A stretch of 64,000 nucleotides of DNA from Fonsecaea monophora (lineage: Eukaryota; Ascomycota; Eurotiomycetes; Chaetothyriales; Herpotrichiellaceae), in NCBI RefSeq assembly GCF_001642475.1, contig NW_019173932.1:744001-808000 (forward strand), written 5' to 3'. Position numbers and translations under genes: made by a program. The notes under the pieces were generated by a model. That model was not told the DNA's origin. It saw nothing but the letters and a program-made list of their open reading frames with translations, and made no database searches. Positions 57,028 through 64,000 of the stretch are shown here, one piece after another. The first letter of the stretch is position 1. The number at the start of each line of letters is the position of its first letter.

Positions 57028-59545
57028 GTCGCGCACGCATTAAGACAAAGATCACGGTGCAAGTCCAGAGTCGCTGCCAGTCATTAGAAGGCGAGACTAT
57101 TTATGGACCACATGCAACAAGGTTCTAGAAGTGGCAAACCAGGCGCTGTCATTTCTAGGCACCAAGGAGAGGAATGGACTCTCTTTGAAAACCTGGACAG
57201 AAGGAAGAAGTGCACTGACAAGGTATTTATCAAATGCGAAACGATTGCATGGAGAGAGAGAGGCAACATGATATGTACTACTAGTAATTGCCACAACTCG
57301 GTTTCTTGTTCGGAGTTCACGCGCACCTTCGTGCCGCTTTGAATGTTTAGGCGCTTACTTCAAATAATCTAGTCAACGCTAACCTCCCCATCCAATCACA
57401 GCTTTCGGTGGAGAACATATCTATACTCGGTACTGTACAACGCCCCAGTATATACGAGGTACAAAGAGGGTGACAAGCACTGCAGTACTATTGGGTTCGT
57501 CTGCATGATGGCCCAGATGGTTACACGATGGGTGCCTGGATGCACGGTCAGGATCCCTTGTCCGGTTTGGACACCTGGATGGGAAGAGAGGCCGCCGTCA
57601 CTCGACGCCCAACACATCAGAAGACAAGACTCCTCGCAGCGTATCGCAGGGTTCATGATTTATATTTACGTACCAGTAGGCAAGGTATCACAAAATCGCG
57701 CTTTGAAACAAGAAAGGAGCGAGGGGATTCCAGAAATGCCGTTGGTCACGTGATCCACTTGCCCAACCCCCTCCCTCCAAACAATGAAGCGACTGATTGG
57801 ATCTGAGGAAGAGGTTGATGTTTAGTGCCTGCGCTCACGAACCTTGTTGCCGCTTCAATCAATTGATCCATCATCAATCAGTCAATCAGCCTCGGGAGAT
57901 ATGGCCTGCCTTGGTCGTTGCTACGAAGCCGATGCTACCACGATTCATCTGTAAACCTGGATCTTATCCCTACCCTCGTTCTCTTTAATCTCCCTTGCTC
58001 TACCCCGAGACAACGTGCCCACCGTCGATCCAATCACATGGCACCATCCTACAGAAGATGGGCATAGTCGCGTGGTCCCAATAGATTGGGGCTACACAAG
58101 TCTTGAGAAAGAAAATCCCTGCTAATCCTGGTTGTGGTCGTCTGGTTTCTGGACAAAGTCAATGGAAAGACTGCGGCCGCTGCCCCCCCGAGAGACACAT
58201 CCAGCTGTTACACACATTTATTGTTGAGGTCGAAGTGCCTGTATATCAAGTGAGCTAATCCAGAGAGGGGAAAAGAAGCTTGAGTATGATTGTGGACAGG
58301 GGTGGAGATGGAACTACCCTACTCGGTACCAAAGACAGGCCCAAAGAGAAATGCCATGTCAACCCCCGGAGGATTTAGTGGCTGGCTGAGAGCTCGGATT
58401 GGGATAAGCTTGATATGTAGGTTCCTCAAAGCACACCTGAACCCCTCTTCCATACGTAAACAGCCTCGCTTTTCTCCTTTGAGGTTCTGGACTCATTATT
58501 CAGCTCGCCGCCACAGACTCCGTATTGGAGGAGCCTGAAAGATCGGCGGAAAGGCATCGACTCTTCATCCTTTCGCCTTCCCTTCATAAAAGTCCATTGC
58601 TCCCTGTTGCTGTTCCAGGCCCTCTAGTCAGCTCGCCACCGCAACCTTCCGTGGCCATTGATCGTCACCTCTCAGCCAATCACAACCACGAAATATTTCT
58701 TCTAGGGTCCTGAACTCTGCAAGGCGACGGAGATTCTTGCATTTGGACTCTGAAGGACCCTGTTGTCTGTCCGTGGAGGGCCGGGGAACTCGTATTCCTC
58801 TTTACTACGACAGCAAAACTTGCATCATGGCATTTCCAGAGTTGATTGTTCACCGGCTCGACCATACTAGTCAAACTATCGAAATGCGTCCTGCGAGACC
58901 ACAATGCTGTGACGAAAAAACAGGCTTTTTGCACATTGGAGGTAATGAGGTGACGGTGGCAAGCAGCGTACGGCAGTCAAAGGCCCGCCGCTTCTCATGC
59001 AACATCTTCAGGCTGTGGCTAGATCGAGAGGAGCTGAAGTTCACGACAAGTATATGCACAAGAGAGTGTTGCACGGGCTGGTCGTTATCAACGTGCTTCC
59101 TCGTTTCGGACCTTCTTTGGACCTTGCTGGGGAAGCAGCGCCAGATGTGTGATGTGAGTACATTCAGCTGTCCGCTCTGGGGAAGGTTGATGGGCATGCA
59201 TAGGACAGTCCTTGGTTCTAGACGACGCAACCTGCCAGGCTTGCCACTATTTGTATTTCCAGGATGCATGGGAATCAGCGAATCCGGTCTCTTGGGGCTT
59301 CATCCATCGAGCCCGTAGTGGGAGTCACGCTTTGGATCCTGGACACTTTTTAGCGAACGGGAGAGGCTGCATACTGCTGTGCTTGATCCTCGAACCCGTT
59401 CCTAAACTCGTCCTCTCAGCTGGCCAACTGGAGTGGCTCTTTGACCTCAACCGGTCCATGCGGACAGCAGGCAGATCTATATGTTAGATGCCATCCCTCA
59501 TCCAAGGCTCGGGTGACAAGACCATATGATCAGCAATTTTTCAAC
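57028..59545. other. Longest gene-free stretch
   Basis: 2.5 kb between two start codons pointing apart. The largest open frame here (58737-59318, plus) starts with TTG and has no recognisable domain, so I do not call it. No repeat family or tRNA recognised. Confidence 0.5.
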
Positions 59546-61300
59546 ATGGTAAAGTTTCAGGGCGTCAAGAAATACTATCTAGAGACTTACTGACGGTTGC
59601 AGAATCACATCTTTCTCTCTGCATTGGCTCTTCTCAGCCTTGCCTTTGCTTGGGAGGAGCAATCGGTGTTGGCTTCCACCACCACCACCACCACCCACTC
59701 CTTGAAACTATTCATCCGCACTCCAACAACACAGGTGCATCGCAACGCTCTTGAGACTGCAGTGTCAAGAGTCCTGGATTCTGGCCAAGTTCGTGATGCT
59801 TTGACGGGGCAGGCTAACGAGGCCCTGAACGGAACAACCCATAGGCTCCTCCACGTTGACAATCTGCGTGAACCCAACGAGAAGAATGAGCGCAACAGCT
59901 TTCGAGCCGTTGTAGCAGATTACGCACATGGCAGGACGGTCTACGTGAATGTCGACGACGCCCTTGGACCTCTATCCGCTGCGTCTCTTGACATAACGAA
60001 CGATCAGCCACTTCCAAACCAAGATGAACTGCTTGACGCAGCCTCAATCGCCGGGTTCGGGCCCAATGCGACCGTCTTCAGCAGAATGCCACCCCTCATA
60101 CACGAATCGAATTCTGATGGGTCAACGTCTCGAATCCTTCACATCCAAGCAGGCAACGGCAGCAACGATACACTGCGCTCGTTCCACGTCAACATGTACA
60201 AACGGACCGCGACGCCAGTCCAGCTCATCCAGGCACTGCCAAGCTGTTCAGGAACACCGGAGAACGAGGCTGTCATAGCGTCAGGTCGGCAGGTCGGGAC
60301 GGCACATGTGACAATCACCGACCTCCACAACAATGTCCTTTGGGATTTGGAAGTGGTCAGACCTGGAGCGTCGTCCGGGAGCCTTGGCTCTGGCGTGGAA
60401 TTGAACAACGTACGGTATAAGAACAAAATGGTGCTGAAGAAGGCACATTTACCGATTCTCAACGTCAACTATCTGGAGAAGTCGCCGGGTTGCGGGCCTA
60501 CATATCGAGACTGGGTGGATAGGGAGTTTCCGTTTGACTGTCCCGGTGCCGATGCTCCTGGGGTGCCCGGATTCCGCGAGTGCACAGGAGGCAGATCCTC
60601 CACGTTCATCGACGGCAGACCCGATAACGAGGGCTTTCGGGGTGTCTCGTTCGACGTCTACGACGACCGGGTTGTCATCAGGTCGCAACTGTGGGCGGAC
60701 TGGTACCGATATGTCTCTCAATGGACTCTGGGTGCCAACGGCAAGATCGCGCCGCGGTGGGGATTCGGCGGGGTGCTGCAACAGAATCGTCACTGCGTGT
60801 GCGTCAAGCATCATCACCACGCGTACTGGCGCTTCGACTTTGACATCGAAACGTCCAGGAACAACGAGGTCCGCCAGTGCGACGGCGCCCACTGCATCGC
60901 GCAAAAGTACACGGGCAACATGAAGAAGGAAACCAACCGACACTGGGAGATTGTCAACACGGCCTCGAACCGGGGCTACAGGCTGACGCCAGGCAAGAGC
61001 GACAGGAAGGAGGGCGACGCGGGCGACACGACCGGCTACGGCGTCGGCGACCTGTGGCTCGTCAAGGCCGACGCCCCGGTCGATGACGGCTGCACTCGCA
61101 TCGATGGAGATTGGCCCCTCGGCCCGCTCCAATGCACCCAAGCCAACTTCCAGAAGATCATGAACACCCCGGGCCAAGACGTCGCACAGCAGGACCAGGT
61201 CCTCTGGTACTCTGCGTCGTTTATGCACCACCAGGACCACGATGACCCGGCCGTGCCTCATATCATTGGCCCGATGTTGGAACCTATTGGTACATGGTGA
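59546..61300 (+). CDS. Secreted copper amine oxidase-like protein
   Basis: The start appears to be an exon consisting of only ATG (59546-59548), followed by a 54-nt intron (GTAAAG donor, TTACTGAC branch site, TTGCAG acceptor) and a 1698-nt exon; 566 aa. The downstream frame itself opens with TTG. The spliced N terminus is a signal peptide (NHIFLSALALLSLAFA). The second half resembles the catalytic domain of copper amine oxidases: DDRVVIRSQLWADWYRY, GKIAPRWGFGGVLQ, a His-rich site before AYWRFDFDIE, and WYSASFMHHQDHDDP near the end. A TPQ-type NYDY motif is not evident, so a copper site may exist without classic activity. The first half is unlike standard family N-terminal domains. Several Asn-X-Ser/Thr sites suit secretion. 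Family assignment is tentative. Confidence 0.6.
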
Positions 61301-61956
61301 AAGGTCCGGGCATGGATGAATGGGTAGGTGGATGGATGGATGGATGGACCGGGGGGAAAGGAAACAAGGAGACAAACAAACAAACAGGGAGTCTACTTGG
61401 TGAAACACAGGAAGAAGGAAGCCTGATGGCATCGAAATCACTTCTTACACTCGTTATGACCGATTTACATAATCACGAAGCGAAGCGGATGGGTGGATGG
61501 CACCCAGAGTTCATGGCTCATGAGTTCCACCACCCCTTCATTGCAATCTCACATCCCAGTTCAGGGCTCGAGTCACATAACAATCATGTTGTGAGACATC
61601 AATACCACGTCACATAGGGTTGGCATGTCAAGCTTCGTTTCATCCTACTATCTGACATGAGTGGTAGTGCTCTTTCTACCACGTTCAAGTGATACCAGCC
61701 ACATATGACCAACCTTTTGAGGGATGAACAACATCGCCATCAATCTCAAGGTTGTCAAAAGCACGCGCGATCTAATGAGAAGAAACATTTGTTGACAAAA
61801 AACCAGCTTGCAGTTAGCATTTACGCCAGCTGCAATATTTGATTCCCGAGGACTATTTGTATATTGTCCGCTGTCATGTCATAGAACCCAAAGGCATTTC
61901 CACCTTAGAAAGCCACAACGCCGCATGATTCATCGATTCCGAATTGCTACTATTGC
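61301..61956. other. 3' flanks of convergent genes
   Basis: 0.65 kb with a GGAT run at 61327-61347. No gene recognised. Confidence 0.5.
61327..61347. repeat. GGAT tetranucleotide repeat
   Basis: About five GGAT units immediately downstream of the amine-oxidase-like gene. Confidence 0.8.
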
Positions 61957-62646
61957 TTACTGACCTCCACGCAGTCTCAGCACCAAGTGCAGAGTGCTCT
62001 CCTTCTGAATGTTGTAGTCCGACAGTGTTCGTCCGTCCTCCAACTGCTTGCCAGCAAAGATCAGTCGCTGTTGGTCGGGCGGAATACCCTCCTTGTCTTG
62101 AATCTTCGACTTGACGTTGTCGATTGTGTCTGAGCTTTCCACCTCCAGTGTAATCGTCTTGCCAGTAAGTGTCTTGACAAATATCTGCATACCTCCGCGA
62201 AGCCGTAGGACGAGATGGAGGGTTGATTCCTTCTGGATGTTGTAGTCGGAGAGGGTACGGCCGTCTTCCAATTGCTTGCCAGCAAAGATCAGACGTTGTT
62301 GATCCGGAGGGATGCCTTCCTTGTCTTGGATCTTGCTCTTGACGTTGTCGATGGTATCACTCGATTCAACCTCGAGCGTGATCGTCTTGCCAGTAAGTGT
62401 CTTGACGAATATCTGCATGCCTCCGCGGAGACGAAGGACCAAGTGAAGAGTAGACTCCTTCTGGATGTTGTAGTCGCTCAAGGTACGGCCGTCTTCAAGT
62501 TGTTTGCCGGCGAAAATGAGACGTTGCTGATCCGGGGGAATGCCCTCCTTGTCCTGAATCTTGGACTTGACATTGTCGATGGTGTCGCTGGACTCGACCT
62601 CAAGAGTGATGGTCTTGCCAGTAAGAGTCTTCACGAATATCTGCAT
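61957..62646 (-). CDS. UBI4: Polyubiquitin, three head-to-tail units
   Basis: Intronless, 229 aa: three exact 76-residue ubiquitin units (each starts [18 protein letters not shown] and ends LVLRLRGG) followed by a single Gln that blocks premature conjugation. Ubiquitin hydrolases release free ubiquitin and remove the Gln. The three units encode identical protein but differ at many third codon positions. The ATG at 62646 is the first residue of unit 1; the frame runs 66 nt upstream from a TTG but that part is leader sequence. Polyubiquitin genes supply ubiquitin under stress; yeast UBI4 has five units. Confidence 0.98.
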
Positions 62647-64000
62647 GACTGCGGGGGTGAAGGATGAAGCGGATGAAGTTGTATGTTGATGAGATGATGA
62701 AAGATCGCGCAAGGGAATTGATCCTTTGAAAGGGTGAAGTTGGGTGTGAGTGGTAATAAAGAACGGAAGATGAGGAGGAGAGGAGAGAGGAGCGGCTTAA
62801 GTAGTAGGAGTAAGTTGGGAAGGCGGCAGGCGTGGGAGCGCAGGCAGTGACAGAGTGGCAATGGACAGGTGGGGGAAGGTGGACCGCGGTGGCCGGGCCA
62901 ATAGAAGGAGGAGAAGGAGGGTGGCTAGGGACGCTAGCAACCCCCAGAAGGCAACCGAAGCCTCTCACCTGCACTAGAAGCGCAGGCATGATTCATTTCA
63001 CCAAACAGCCGTCGCCCAGGTGAAAGGAGGACAGCATCTTAGCCGGTATCAAACTCAATCTCTTGACTCTCGACCACGCCCGCGTCCTCCCGCGTTGCTG
63101 CAGGCTTCCCCTCTTGGTTCAATCTCAATTTTCGTTGTCCGCGTGAGCAATTGCCACGGCTACGGAGCCCAGACACCGGAGGCGGTTATCTCCTCCCACC
63201 CTCTTATCACCCACGCTGTGTTGCTCATTGCTCGATCTCTTGCGCAATCTACCGGGTTCCGGACCAAGGGGGTCGGCCAGAGTTTTCCCAAGGACTCGCC
63301 TTCCGATGTTTTCTCTTCCAGCCTTGACAGATTCTGGTTTGCTGATAAATCCACAGTTGCACCTCAGTCGGTCCTCAGTCGGCCTCGTGTTGTTTGCCTC
63401 CCCCACAAAATCAGCCTGAAGGCCCCCAATGACGTTGGTGGCCGACGCCAACGGACGCCGTGCTGGTGGCCTCCATCAAAGTTATGACTCAGCGCAGTTG
63501 TTACCGCCACTGCCACCACTGCCACCACAAACTACTGCACTCGTGCAATATGGCGTGATATCCATAGCGACCGAACACAATGTTCCTGCCTGACTTGAAT
63601 CCCTTGGCTTCTTTCCGGGCTCTCTTTGATAAAAGAAGTCAAGAATGTCATGGCCATGGTTAAAAGTGCGATATTCCTTCAGCATTGGTTTTGGATCCAT
63701 CTGGTAATACATATTTCTAGCAACCCGCAGATGTACAATGTCGGTACTCTTGAGAACGGTGAGCGAAGATCTGAAAAGAATGAATAACATGTGGTCGGAG
63801 ATATTGGGGGCTTCAAGAACCTACCAAAAGCCAGGAGGTCCAGATTCTATACGCAGCACCACAATGCTTGTCACGAGCGAATAGCTGGACATTTTTGTAT
63901 CGATCACTATGTTTATATCGTCAAAAGCTGGCTTAAAACACAAGTACTGCTTTCCTGAAAGAAGTCGAGATCCTCTACAACCTCTTCTCTCCAGGTGACT
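62647..64000. other. Upstream region of polyubiquitin and window end
   Basis: 1.35 kb with no supportable complete gene. A minus-strand frame at 63482-63790 starts at an ATG-less position for my criteria and shows no domain; it might be an exon of a gene lying beyond the window. A GCCACCACT-like repeat occurs near 63507-63530. Confidence 0.4.

Noticed and set aside
58737..59318. 193-aa plus-strand frame in the large gene-free region
   Set aside because: Starts with TTG, Cys/Arg-rich without domain order, no splice partners found.
63482..63790. Minus-strand 102-aa frame near the window end
   Set aside because: No domain, Gly/Ser-rich end resembling a simple repeat; it may be an exon of a gene beyond the window but cannot be supported.
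1..64000. CRISPR arrays, rRNA genes, transposons, viral insertions
   Set aside because: No regularly spaced direct repeats, rRNA-like blocks, reverse transcriptase/transposase motifs or viral polymerase motifs were seen on either strand.

Overview
The window is nuclear chromosomal DNA of a filamentous ascomycete (Pezizomycotina; a Eurotiomycetes or Chaetothyriales-like fungus is my best guess, from overall protein style only). The evidence is: dense genes on both strands, short spliceosomal introns of about 48-180 nt with GT..AG ends and CTAAC/CTGAC-type branch sites, fungal-specific families (2EXR, DUF3602, Zn2Cys6 regulators, ENA-type sodium ATPase, DAL5-type MFS), a full-length nicotinamide nucleotide transhydrogenase, and no prokaryotic operon layout. 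I resolved 25 protein-coding genes, most with exon junctions checked for reading-frame continuity, plus one frameshifted gene relic. No rRNA, intact tRNA, CRISPR array or transposable element was recognised.

Layout. 0-16 kb: a BAH-PHD chromatin reader, a small DUF3602 protein, the mitochondrial phosphate carrier and a CBS-domain protein; then two membrane transporters (amino acid, ZIP zinc) and a C2H2/fungal_trans regulator. The ZIP gene has a zinc-responsive-element-like palindrome 180 bp upstream of its start codon. 16-34 kb: a flavin monooxygenase, a 2EXR protein, a GNAT acetyltransferase, the transhydrogenase (8 or more exons), an unknown conserved-looking protein, a cytochrome b561 domain protein, an Mpo1-like protein and an unknown coiled-coil protein. 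34-39.8 kb: an ENA-type Na+/K+ P-type ATPase followed by a 2.1 kb upstream region carrying a dense group of GCCAAG (PacC/Rim101 core) sites, the regulatory arrangement expected of an alkaline-pH/salt-induced pump.

39.8-51.6 kb is the most accessory-looking part: 3-hydroxyacyl-CoA dehydrogenase, Zn2Cys6 regulator, MFS anion-type transporter, short-chain dehydrogenase, a decayed fragment of a siderophore-type MFS transporter, and a second Zn2Cys6 regulator. Two oxidoreductases, an importer and two pathway-type regulators side by side look like a small catabolic cluster; that is inference from gene content. 52.7-64 kb returns to housekeeping: COQ3 methyltransferase (ubiquinone), a BRAP2/ETP1 RING protein, a secreted protein resembling copper amine oxidases whose start codon seems to be a complete 3-nt coding exon, and a three-unit polyubiquitin gene.

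Nothing here proves a wholly new biological system. The best leads are the PacC-site array at the ENA gene, the zinc element at the ZIP gene, the 40-51 kb cluster with its transporter relic, the BAH-PHD reader, and two unassigned proteins. Several apparent reading-frame starts are non-ATG; starts given here are ATG codons chosen by hand.
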